DNA from: PCC-6802 sp031388585
GTDB lineage: Bacteria; Cyanobacteriota; Cyanobacteriia; Pseudanabaenales; Pseudanabaenaceae
Direction: 5' to 3'
DNA length: 6,492 nucleotides
NCBI GenBank assembly: GCA_031388585.1
Contig: JANMRU010000132.1
Span: 1 to 6,492 of the forward strand
The notes beneath the pieces were generated by a model that did no database searches, had not been told where the DNA came from, and worked only from the letters and a program-made list of their open reading frames with translations. The position numbers and the translations under genes were made by a program. Positions 1-6,406 of this stretch are shown here, one piece after another. How positions within the stretch are numbered: position 1 is the first letter of the stretch; each line of letters begins with the position of its first letter.

Positions 1-75
1 CATTGAACGACTCAGCTCTATCGTTATTTCTATCTTTACTTGCGTCCCTTCGATACTAACCAATTGAACGCTCAT
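1..75 (-). CDS. Putative ISKra4-family transposase, N-terminal 25 codons (partial)
   Basis: An open frame starts with ATG at 75 and runs leftward without a stop to the window edge, giving 25 codons. The start is well supported: AAGGAG lies five bases upstream of the ATG. The peptide begins MSVQLVSIEG and continues with TQVKIEITIELSRSM. From memory, a stretch of the type 'VKIE-T-ELSRSML' close to the start is typical of cyanobacterial ISKra4-family transposases, whose catalytic part would lie outside the window. That assignment is recall of the family and could not be checked by search. If it is right, the end of the insertion sequence should lie a short distance to the right of the gene, roughly between 110 and 150, and the neighbouring reading frame at 120-239 would be host sequence cut by the insertion. 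Whether the element is intact cannot be judged from 25 codons. Confidence 0.5.
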   Translation of the reverse strand, partial: MSVQLVSIEGTQVKIEITIELSRSM

Positions 76-80
76 GCTTG

Positions 81-86
81 CTCCTT
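81..86 (-). promoter_or_regulatory. Ribosome binding site of the left-edge gene
   Basis: On the minus strand AAGGAG is followed by CAAGC and then the ATG at 75. This is a near-complete Shine-Dalgarno sequence at good spacing. It is much stronger than anything in front of the other genes here, which supports a separate, mobile origin for this gene. Confidence 0.6.
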
Positions 87-104
87 TTGCTCTTTAAACT
101 CAGC

Positions 105-132
105 ATTATCTCTATCTGATTATTGTATCAAA
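105..132 (-). promoter_or_regulatory. Weak candidate promoter for the left-edge gene
   Basis: On the minus strand a TTTGAT/TTGATA box (126-132) is followed after 15-16 bases by GATAAT (105-110), about 30 bases before the start codon. The -10 box is good but the spacer is shorter than the usual 17. This is a pattern match only. Confidence 0.25.
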
Positions 133-239
133 TTGAGGTCGCACCCCTTCGAGATGGCAACCAGACCACCATACCAGAAGATTATCTGCCCAAGGGGTAT
201 ACTGCTCCTGGCTTTCGTATTGATATCAAACCCGATTAA
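120..239 (+). pseudogene. Probable 3' remnant of a host gene truncated by the insertion sequence
   Basis: The plus-strand frame is open for 39 codons between a TGA at 117-119 and a TAA at 237-239 and has no credible start. Its last 19 codons read like a real protein end: EDYLPKGYTAPGFRIDIKPD, with the balanced charged/aromatic/glycine-proline composition of a coding region. The competing frame across the same bases (ATG at 40, ending at 270) gives a low-complexity, unprotein-like peptide. The simplest reading is the C-terminal tail of a gene whose upstream part was displaced by the insertion sequence at the left edge. The true junction is probably near 147, where the minus strand reads GGGGTGCGACCTC, a plausible insertion-sequence terminus; upstream codons would then belong to the element. 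I do not recognise the protein family. Confidence 0.35.
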
Positions 240-286
240 AAATACTGGAAGGAAACCATCTCACTTTTAGTAAATTGGTAGCCACT

Positions 287-316
287 TTGATGCCCTGTCG
301 CTAAGGTTGGGATAAT
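287..316 (+). promoter_or_regulatory. Candidate sigma-70-type promoter of the hydrolase gene
   Basis: TTGATG (287-292) and GATAAT (311-316) are separated by 18 bases and lie about 35 bases upstream of the hydrolase ATG, in the 111-base gap after the truncated gene. Transcription would start near 322-324, leaving a leader of about 27 bases that contains AAGG (337-340). Both boxes are close to the group-1 sigma consensus. No operator-like dyad was seen around them. Confidence 0.45.
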
Positions 317-350
317 ATGCTAGTCTTAAAAGTTGTAAGGCAAAAAAGTT

Positions 351-2078
351 ATGAAATTGGGTTTGGGGAAAACTAACCGATTAGACCAGCAATCCAGAGA
401 TTTGAAGCAACTCAATCCAGCTATTTCTCGTAATTGGAGTGGTATAGCGACTCTTGGTGTACTATCTTCAGTTCTTCTTACTGCTAGCCCCGTTCAAGCT
501 GCGGAGAAGATCATTTTAACCTATGGGCCATTACAATTATCCGTGAAGGTTAGCTCGCTAGAAACCTTTGCTAAAGAAGGAAAGATCGAAAAAGATTTAG
601 AATTCTATTTAGGGAAAGCGAGTCAGGAACAGCAAGCTCAATTTCGCAAAGCCCTCTTAGAACGGGCTGATGTCAGCCCTGTCCTATTATCACGCTTTTT
701 CTATACGCAAATTGGTGAAGATATCCTGACTCGCCTTGGGAAAATAATTACACAAGAAAGAGGAATTAACGGAGATCGCGGATTGCGAGCTACGCTCGTT
801 CTGGCTGCTTTTGAGCCTGAAGGCTTGACCTTGCTCAATTTCTTTAAGAAATTTCCCACCAATATGCAGTTTCAGGGAGAACTCATGCTGGGGTTGGCAG
901 GAGCGATAGAGAAGGTAGTGAAGGCAACCGAAGTATTTACCAATGAAATTAAGCAATTATCGTCACAGGAGGCGGCTTCTCAACCCTCAACAGATTTCTC
1001 CAAATTGCCCGATCTCCGCCAAACTGGAACATATGAAGTGCAGCCAAAACAAACATGGGCACTCAAGGATGGCAGTCGCGATCGCAAGTTTTATGTCGAT
1101 GTCTATAAACCACAAAAACTGCGGGCTGGGAAAACTCCTGTCGTCATCTTCTCGCATGGTTTGGCTTCTCGACCAGATGATTTTGCCAACCGCGCCCAAC
1201 ATCTGGCCTCCTACGGCTATGTAGTAGCTCTTCCCCAACATCCCGGCAGCGATACCAAACAAGCAAATGCATTGCTGAAAGGATATTCAAGGGAAATCTT
1301 TGACCTGAATGAGTTTGTCAATCGTCCCAAAGATATCAGCTATGCGATCGACGAACTCGAACGTCGCAATCAATCGGAGTTTCAAGGGCAGCTCGATTTA
1401 GAATCAGTGGGAGTAGCAGGGCATTCATTTGGTGGCTATACGGCTTTAGCAGTAGCTGGTGCCGAGATTGATTTTCAGAACCTTGAGAAAGATTGCAAGA
1501 GACAATTCGGCGGTCTGGACACCTCTCTGCTCTTGCAATGTCGAGCTTTAGCTTTACCACAACAAGCTTATTCCTTTAGAGATCGACGAGTTGGCGCTGT
1601 CTTTACTGAGAATCCAGTGAATAGCAGCATCTTTGGCCCCACAGGGTTGAGTAAGGTTCAAATTCCTGTGTTTATTGCCGGAGGGAATTACGACCCAGCC
1701 ACTCCTTTTGTCTTCGAGCAGGTTCGCGTTTTCCCCTGGCTAACGACAGCCAATAAATATTTAGCAATGTCTGAGGGACAAGCTCACATCGACTTTTCCC
1801 AACTGGATGCTGGGGTACAGGCAACAATTGAATCTGTTGGCAATTTTACCCTGCCCAGTCCAGACCTGGCAGTTAGTTATGCGAATAGTGTTTCTCTAGC
1901 ATTTTTTGGAGCTTATATCGAAAAGCGCGAAGACTACAAACCCTATCTCCAGTCTGCCTATGGCGCATATCTCAGTCAAGACAAAAAATTTACATTCTCG
2001 CTCATTAGCGGAGCTTCGTCAGATAAGTTGAATCAATCGCTTGATGCTTTCAAACGCAAGTATAACATCAGCCTCTAA
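351..2078 (+). CDS. Exported alpha/beta hydrolase with N-terminal DUF1400-type domain
   Basis: This 575-residue protein appears to be a secreted or periplasmic serine hydrolase of the dienelactone hydrolase/PAF-acetylhydrolase-like branch; its substrate is unknown. A signal peptide is visible: a basic n-region of about 28 residues, a hydrophobic stretch (about 31-45) and an Ala-X-Ala type cleavage site near 48-51 (PVQAAE). Residues of about 52-185 match the helical domain (DUF1400) that precedes such hydrolases in cyanobacteria. The catalytic domain follows: oxyanion-hole segment VIFSHGL (265-271), the family segment ALPQHPGS (293-300), nucleophile elbow GHSFGG with Ser359, probable acid Asp448 in GGNYDPATP, and His479 in GQAHIDF. 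Cys382 and Cys397, in the cap region after the nucleophile, could form a disulfide outside the cytoplasm (inference). The ATG at 351 is preferred because no other start retains the signal peptide; the ribosome binding site is weak (AAGG, 10 bases away). The gene is monocistronic and converges on the TPR operon across 54 bases that contain no clear terminator hairpin. Confidence 0.9.
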   Translation: MKLGLGKTNRLDQQSRDLKQLNPAISRNWSGIATLGVLSSVLLTASPVQAAEKIILTYGPLQLSVKVSSLETFAKEGKIEKDLEFYLGKASQEQQAQFRKALLERADVSPVLLSRFFYTQIGEDILTRLGKIITQERGINGDRGLRATLVLAAFEPEGLTLLNFFKKFPTNMQFQGELMLGLAGAIEKVVKATEVFTNEIKQLSSQEAASQPSTDFSKLPDLRQTGTYEVQPKQTWALKDGSRDRKFYVDVYKPQKLRAGKTPVVIFSHGLASRPDDFANRAQHLASYGYVVALPQHPGSDTKQANALLKGYSREIFDLNEFVNRPKDISYAIDELERRNQSEFQGQLDLESVGVAGHSFGGYTALAVAGAEIDFQNLEKDCKRQFGGLDTSLLLQCRALALPQQAYSFRDRRVGAVFTENPVNSSIFGPTGLSKVQIPVFIAGGNYDPATPFVFEQVRVFPWLTTANKYLAMSEGQAHIDFSQLDAGVQATIESVGNFTLPSPDLAVSYANSVSLAFFGAYIEKREDYKPYLQSAYGAYLSQDKKFTFSLISGASSDKLNQSLDAFKRKYNISL

Positions 2079-2132
2079 TCGGACTACTGATTGCTTTCGG
2101 GCGACCATTATGCTGATAGTTGTTGACTTCTT

Positions 2133-4346
2133 TTAAACTTCTATTTTGAAAGACTGCAAAGAATCATATATATTGTGTAAAACTTCTTCCCAATCGCCAG
2201 GTTTAGCTTGTCGGAATAATCGCATCGTGGGATACCACAGACTATCTGCACGATCCAACATCCAGCGCCAGTCGGGAGTAAAGGGAAGTAACACCCAAAC
2301 TGGTTTTGCCATTGCTCCAGCCAGATGGGCTACGGCTGTATCTACTGATATTACCAGATCGAGCTGTTTGATAATGGTGGCAGTGTCAGCGAAGTCCTGA
2401 ATTCTATGACTCAGATCTATTACATTAGGATGTTCTCCTAACAATTTAATGTCAGTGGCATGTTGTCCTACCTGTAGACTATAAAAACAAGTATGTGGGA
2501 TAGAAATAATTTGCTCAAACATTGATAGAGATAAGGATTTAGTTTGATAGAATTTCTTGAGTTCGAAAGAACTACCTCGATAGCCACTAGCCCATACAAT
2601 GCCAACTTTCAGAGTTTGACTTGTATTTAATGGGAGCGTAAAATCATCACCTTCGGATGCGAAGATATAAGGTGTTTGTGCTGGAATAGTTTCCAATGTC
2701 GTACTAAGTATGCAAGGTAGGCTCAGCAATGGTGCATAAACATCGAATTTCGGTAATGCTTCGCCTTTAGTAATGATGAGATCTATGCCACTCATATTTT
2801 GAAATAATCGCTCAAATCCTGGAAGGCAATTCAGAACTATTCTGCCGCCGCCAGCGACAATCTGTGGGATATAGCGAATAGCCTGAATAGTATCTCCCAG
2901 GCCAGCGTCACTATATAGCAGAATTGTTTTGCCTTCTAGCGGAGATCCATCCCATTGTGGCTGGTTGAAAGATGGCAGTGTTTTGGCGAAATCTTTGATA
3001 TTGCGCCTATACTCAAACTCAGCAAAACCCCGTTGCATATCTCCCATCAGCAGTAAGATAGTGCCCAGATTGAAGTGAGCTTCGGCATATTTTGGGGAGA
3101 GGGCGATCGCTCTTTCAATATTGGTGATCGCTTCATTTAATCTATTTTGCAGGCGATAGACCGTGCCTAAAGTATTAAAAGCTTCAGCATAATTAGGATT
3201 GAGCGCGATCGCTTTTTGGTAATTAACAATTGCGTCCTCAAATTTATCTAGATCGAGGTAGACATTACCCAAGCTAAAGTAAGTTTCAGCGCGATTTGCT
3301 TCAATTTGGATAACCTTTTGATAGGCGGCGATCGCTTCGTCGAATCTTTCCATTTTGCGCAAAATCACGCCTAAATTATAGTAAGCATCGGTGTAATTGG
3401 GATGGATCTGGATCGCGTTTTGATAGCTAATTATTGCTTCTGAAGGTTTACATTGCTTAGCTAAAGCATTTCCTAGTTTGAAGTGGGTGAGTGGGTGGTT
3501 GGGTGTGAGTTGTAAGGAATTTCGATAATTCGAGATCGCCTCATCTAACTTGTTTTGTTCGACCAAAACATTAGCTAAACTGAAGTAGCATCCAACATAA
3601 TTGGGATTAATCAGTAGTATAGATCTTAGATGACTAGCTGCTCGATCCAGATTGCCTTGCTTGAACAGAAGATTGGCAAGATTGTAGCGAGCATCCTCAA
3701 ACGTAGGACTAAGCTCTACTATGCGTTCATAGATCGCGATCGCCTCATCAAATTTATTTTGGCTAATCAAAATACTCCCTAAATTAATTAGGGCATTGGG
3801 ATGCTCGGGCGCGAGGTTCAATATCGTGCGAAAGCACTGTGCAGCTTCATCAAATGCCTTTTGCTGGAGGAGGATAACACCTAGATTGTAATGAGCATCG
3901 ATATAGTCTGGCTCTAGTTCTGTCGCTCTTTTGTAACTGCTGGCTGCTGCTTCTAACTGCCCCAGACGGCTATAGACAAGACCCAAATTGGTATGGGCTT
4001 TAGTTAGGTCACTTTGCATTGCGATCGCTAATTGATAGCTTTCGATCGCCGCATCCATCTGATTTTGTTGATATTGCTGATTGCCTAGTTCGAAATGTAC
4101 GTCGGCAGGAAAAAGTTCGGGCTTAATTTTGAGCGCCTGTTCATATGCATTTCTTGATTCTACTTCTTGACCCGTTACGTGTAGGGCATTCCCAAGCACC
4201 ATGTACGCTTCAGCAAGGTTGGGGTTGAGTTGTAATGCCTGCTGGCAAGCTGCGATCGCCGACTCAAAATCTTTCTGCCCAAGATGATGTTGAGCCTGCT
4301 GAAGAAGTTGTATGGCCTGAGTTTCTATTTCAGACATATTGCTCAT
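2133..4346 (-). CDS. TPR-repeat protein with C-terminal GT9/heptosyltransferase-like domain (downstream paralogue)
   Basis: This is a 737-residue, apparently cytoplasmic protein with no signal peptide or membrane segment. Residues of about 10-419 form twelve tetratricopeptide units, most exactly 34 long, with the usual pattern (A-Y/H-NLG, then D-EAI--Y--AI-L-PN). A thirteenth degenerate unit (420-453, FAEFEYRRN) links to the C-terminal domain of 284 residues. That domain resembles GT family 9 (ADP-heptose:LPS heptosyltransferase-like, GT-B fold). It has GLGDTIQ at 482-488, whose Asp corresponds to the proposed catalytic base of WaaC (Asp13), LKVGIVWASG near 579-588, and SVDTAVAHLAGA at 667-678 followed by PVWVLLPF-PDWRWM, the expected nucleotide-sugar-binding half. 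The role is inferred as sugar transfer, or binding, to a partner recognised by the TPR solenoid; acceptor and donor are unknown. The ATG at 4346 is chosen over the one at 4337 because GGAG sits six bases upstream. The gene overlaps the preceding paralogue by 17 bases, implying one transcript and coupled translation. Confidence 0.92.
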   Translation of the reverse strand: MSNMSEIETQAIQLLQQAQHHLGQKDFESAIAACQQALQLNPNLAEAYMVLGNALHVTGQEVESRNAYEQALKIKPELFPADVHFELGNQQYQQNQMDAAIESYQLAIAMQSDLTKAHTNLGLVYSRLGQLEAAASSYKRATELEPDYIDAHYNLGVILLQQKAFDEAAQCFRTILNLAPEHPNALINLGSILISQNKFDEAIAIYERIVELSPTFEDARYNLANLLFKQGNLDRAASHLRSILLINPNYVGCYFSLANVLVEQNKLDEAISNYRNSLQLTPNHPLTHFKLGNALAKQCKPSEAIISYQNAIQIHPNYTDAYYNLGVILRKMERFDEAIAAYQKVIQIEANRAETYFSLGNVYLDLDKFEDAIVNYQKAIALNPNYAEAFNTLGTVYRLQNRLNEAITNIERAIALSPKYAEAHFNLGTILLLMGDMQRGFAEFEYRRNIKDFAKTLPSFNQPQWDGSPLEGKTILLYSDAGLGDTIQAIRYIPQIVAGGGRIVLNCLPGFERLFQNMSGIDLIITKGEALPKFDVYAPLLSLPCILSTTLETIPAQTPYIFASEGDDFTLPLNTSQTLKVGIVWASGYRGSSFELKKFYQTKSLSLSMFEQIISIPHTCFYSLQVGQHATDIKLLGEHPNVIDLSHRIQDFADTATIIKQLDLVISVDTAVAHLAGAMAKPVWVLLPFTPDWRWMLDRADSLWYPTMRLFRQAKPGDWEEVLHNIYDSLQSFKIEV

Positions 4347-6177
4347 GGGTTACTCCGGTAAAACAAAGATCTAGTTGGCTTGGTTGAAAAGTCTGCAAGG
4401 CATCATACACTTTATTCACAACTCCCTCCCAATCGTTGCGATCGTCTTGGCGAAACAAGCGCATCGTTGGGTACCACGGACTATCCTCGCGGTGTAGCAT
4501 CCAGCGCCAATCGGGAGCGAAGGGGAGCAATACCCAAACGGGGTGTGCCATTGCCCCTGCTAAATGTGCTACGGCTGTATCTATCGATATCACAAGATCG
4601 AGCTGCGCGATCACGGCAGCAGTGGTAGCAAAATCTTCTAAGCGATCGCTCAAATTCGTAATTTTTTTTTGGTTTTCGGCAAGTAAATCTATATCTGTAG
4701 CAAGTAAATCTTTTTGCAAGCTATAGAAGCTAATATTGGGGATATCAAAAAGCTTTAATAAAAGGGGAAATGGGCACGATCGCCTGATTGAATTGGGATT
4801 AGGATTATTGCTAAACCAGACTAGTCCTACTTTTAGATGCGCTTTCTGATGAGTCTTTAGAAGGGAATACGCTTGAGAAACCTCTAGAACAATTGGAGGT
4901 TTTATCTCTGTGGGAACAGATAAATAAGGCACTCGAGCGGGGATTGAATCTAAGGTCGTGCCCAAAATGTGCGGTAAGCTCAGCAACGGGGCATAGAGAT
5001 CGAGATGAGCAACTTCAGGCAAGAGTTGATGGATGCCTGCAACTGTACTGAATAATCTTTGCAATGATGGATGGCAGACAAAGTGAACTTTGCCACCTCT
5101 TGATTCCACCAATGAGAGATAACGGATAAACTGAATTGTATCGCCTAAACCTTGCTCCGAATAAACTAGAATCTCTTTTCCTTCTAGATCTCTACCGTCC
5201 CACAGTTGCGATGAGGGTAAATGAGATCGTTGAACTTCGCCACAGGAAAGTCTCCACTCATATTCTGCGAATCCCGAGTGCAGATCCCCAGACAATAAGA
5301 GTGCAAGCCCTAAATTTAAATGAGCATCAGCATGGTCTGGTTTAACAAAGAGTGCCTGCCGACAAAGCGCGATCGCTTCAGGTAACTTACCTTGCTCCAA
5401 ATAGGCATTACCTAAGTTGCTGTAGACGATCGCATCATCGGGTTTAATCGCGATCGACTCTTGGTAACTACCGATCGCTTCTGTAACTTTGCCCTGAGCC
5501 ATGTAGGCAGCGCCTAGATTGGCATATACTTCAGCAATTTTGGGGTTAATAGCGATCGCTTTTTGATAGCAAGCGATCGCTTGAGATAAATTGCCATTCC
5601 TAGAAAGCAGGACACCAAGATTGCAATATGGTTCGGCATAGTTGGGCTTAAGCACTATGGCCTGGTGATAGTAGCTAATCGCCGCTGGCAAGTTATTTTG
5701 TTGTTGGAGAATGGTGCCACAGATATAGTATGAGACTTCATGGTTTGGCTGTAGCCGAATTACTTGCTGGTAGCAGGCTAGCGCCTGATCTAGCCTGCCG
5801 ATACGCGACATGCCGATGCCAAGATTGTAATAAGTCTCGGCGCGATCGGGTTTGAGTTGGACAGCACGGCGATAGTAAGGAATAGCTGCCTCAAATTTAT
5901 CCTGGCTATGCAAAAGCACCGCGATATTAGCGTAGGCATCCGCCAGATTCGGATCGAACTCTATGGCTTTGGCATAAGCCTGGATTGCTCTGTCTGTTTT
6001 GCCTTGTCCTACTAGAGCATCAGCGGCAATTTTAAAGGCTGCTGCGCAATCTGGTTTGAGCTGCAATATTTGCTGACAAGTGGCGATCGCCTCGTCTAGT
6101 TGTCCTGCTGCCAAATATCCTGCGGCTTGCTGTTGCAAGCTATGTGGTGGTGGTTCCAAGTCATTAAGATCGCCCAT
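4330..6177 (-). CDS. TPR-repeat protein with C-terminal GT9/heptosyltransferase-like domain (upstream paralogue)
   Basis: This 615-residue soluble protein is the first gene of the operon and a paralogue of the protein that follows it. Residues of about 11-281 form eight 34-residue tetratricopeptide units; a ninth degenerate unit (282-315, FAEYEWRL) leads into a 300-residue GT9-like GT-B domain. Visible motifs are LWDGRDLEGKEILVYSEQ, then GLGDTIQ at 343-349 (Asp equivalent to the WaaC catalytic base), APLLSLPHILGTTL, LKVGLVWFSNNP, and SIDTAVAHLAGA at 531-542 followed by PVWVLLPFAPDWRWM. The last 17 residues have no counterpart in the paralogue and overlap the next gene's start signals. I start it at ATG 6177: an in-frame TTG at 6210 would add 11 residues (LRCYSLNNQF and the initiator), but it has no convincing ribosome site and no family-like sequence. 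Neither start has a good Shine-Dalgarno, which is common in cyanobacteria. A run of nine A at 4662-4670 (coding strand) lies in codons 503-506. Function as for the paralogue: probable glycosyl transfer or sugar-nucleotide binding, specificity unknown. Confidence 0.92.
   Translation of the reverse strand: MGDLNDLEPPPHSLQQQAAGYLAAGQLDEAIATCQQILQLKPDCAAAFKIAADALVGQGKTDRAIQAYAKAIEFDPNLADAYANIAVLLHSQDKFEAAIPYYRRAVQLKPDRAETYYNLGIGMSRIGRLDQALACYQQVIRLQPNHEVSYYICGTILQQQNNLPAAISYYHQAIVLKPNYAEPYCNLGVLLSRNGNLSQAIACYQKAIAINPKIAEVYANLGAAYMAQGKVTEAIGSYQESIAIKPDDAIVYSNLGNAYLEQGKLPEAIALCRQALFVKPDHADAHLNLGLALLLSGDLHSGFAEYEWRLSCGEVQRSHLPSSQLWDGRDLEGKEILVYSEQGLGDTIQFIRYLSLVESRGGKVHFVCHPSLQRLFSTVAGIHQLLPEVAHLDLYAPLLSLPHILGTTLDSIPARVPYLSVPTEIKPPIVLEVSQAYSLLKTHQKAHLKVGLVWFSNNPNPNSIRRSCPFPLLLKLFDIPNISFYSLQKDLLATDIDLLAENQKKITNLSDRLEDFATTAAVIAQLDLVISIDTAVAHLAGAMAHPVWVLLPFAPDWRWMLHREDSPWYPTMRLFRQDDRNDWEGVVNKVYDALQTFQPSQLDLCFTGVTHEQYV
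4353..4356 (-). promoter_or_regulatory. Ribosome binding site of the downstream TPR gene, inside the upstream gene
   Basis: On the minus strand GGAG is followed by TAACCC and the ATG at 4346. It lies within the last codons of the upstream TPR gene, and its spacing favours the first ATG (6 bases) over the ATG at 4337 (15 bases). Ribosomes finishing the upstream gene at 4330 would pass over this site, so reinitiation is likely. Confidence 0.6.
4662..4670 (-). other. A9 homopolymer in coding sequence (possible slippage site)
   Basis: The coding strand reads CAA AAA AAA ATT, nine consecutive A, within the GT9-like domain of the upstream paralogue. Loss of one A would give a TGA stop four codons after the run, removing the DTAVAHLAGA/PDWRWM nucleotide-binding part. 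The run is seen directly; any biological slippage is inference. Confidence 0.5.
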
Positions 6178-6294
6178 GAATTGATTATTTAGTGAATAGC
6201 ACCGAAGCAAGCCCTGAACTAAAGTTCGGACTAAAAGCTAAAGTCAGTTAAAACTGAGTGAAATGCTTAATGGATGAGGGCTTAACTTGTTTTA
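6178..6294 (-). promoter_or_regulatory. Leader/promoter region of the TPR operon with small dyads
   Basis: No gene is visible here. Two perfect short dyads with two-base AA centres are present: GAACT/AGTTC (6216-6220 and 6223-6227) and CAGTT/AACTG (6245-6249 and 6252-6256, extendable with one mismatch to 6242-6259). They lie 39-82 bases upstream of the operon start, where an operator could sit. The sequence is AT-rich, but I could not choose a -35/-10 pair with confidence; TTGCTT (6205-6210) with TAATCA 17 bases downstream is the best-spaced pair but would start transcription almost at the ATG. Confidence 0.3.
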
Positions 6295-6406
6295 TAGCTA
6301 TCGCCAATTAGGGTAGGACGGGGTGGAGGGGTAGAACCCATCTGGGGGGGGCAATGTCCCCCCACCCCCAATATAAAATCTGTCCTAACTATCTAGGCGT
6401 TGGCTA
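6295..6406. mobile_element. MITE-like element, 112 bases, with terminal inverted repeats and TA flanks
   Basis: The two ends are imperfect inverted repeats. Comparing 6291-6319 with the reverse complement of 6382-6410 gives 21 matches in 29 positions by hand, including TTTATAGC, CGCC and TAGGAC blocks. The proper ends appear to be TAGC...GCTA (6295 to 6406), each flanked by a TA dinucleotide (6293-6294 and 6407-6408), as expected for TA target duplication by an IS630/Tc1-mariner-type transposase. The core is strongly strand-asymmetric: G-runs at 6311-6313, 6320-6323, 6328-6331 and 6344-6351, then C-runs at 6358-6363 and 6365-6369. It can fold in two competing ways: TGGGGGG (6343-6349) with CCCCCCA (6358-6364), or GGGGTGG (6320-6326) with CCACCCC (6362-6368). 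It is too short to encode a transposase, so it would be mobilised in trans. The family assignment is inference. Confidence 0.6.

Noticed and set aside
40..270. 76-codon plus-strand open frame at the left end
   Set aside because: Its peptide is not protein-like, it overlaps the better supported minus-strand start at 75, and the frame ending at 239 reads far more like coding sequence over the shared bases.
1336..1560. Minus-strand open frames inside the hydrolase gene (also 690-956 and 987-1262)
   Set aside because: They are antisense to a well-supported gene, lack ribosome sites, and encode no recognisable domain.
2090..2101. ATTGCTTTCGGG, repeated at 6473-6484
   Set aside because: A single 12-base direct match in about 6.5 kb is near the chance expectation and has no extension or symmetry.
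2079..2132. Bidirectional terminator between the convergent genes
   Set aside because: Only a 4-base-pair stem (AATC/GATT) was found, with no T-run on either strand, so no terminator can be supported.
2146..2400. Plus-strand open frame with a protein similar to the one at 4436-4726
   Set aside because: Both are antisense shadows of the same conserved DTAVAHLAGA/PDWRWM region of the two paralogues; their likeness comes from the duplicated coding strand, and neither has its own start signals.
2990..6150. Regular repeated DNA that could suggest a CRISPR or other tandem array
   Set aside because: The period is about 102 bases, in frame, with diverged units; it is fully explained by 34-residue TPR units.
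6178..6210. TTG start at 6210 for the upstream TPR gene
   Set aside because: It adds 11 residues with no family resemblance and has no properly spaced Shine-Dalgarno; the ATG at 6177 directly precedes the repeat domain.
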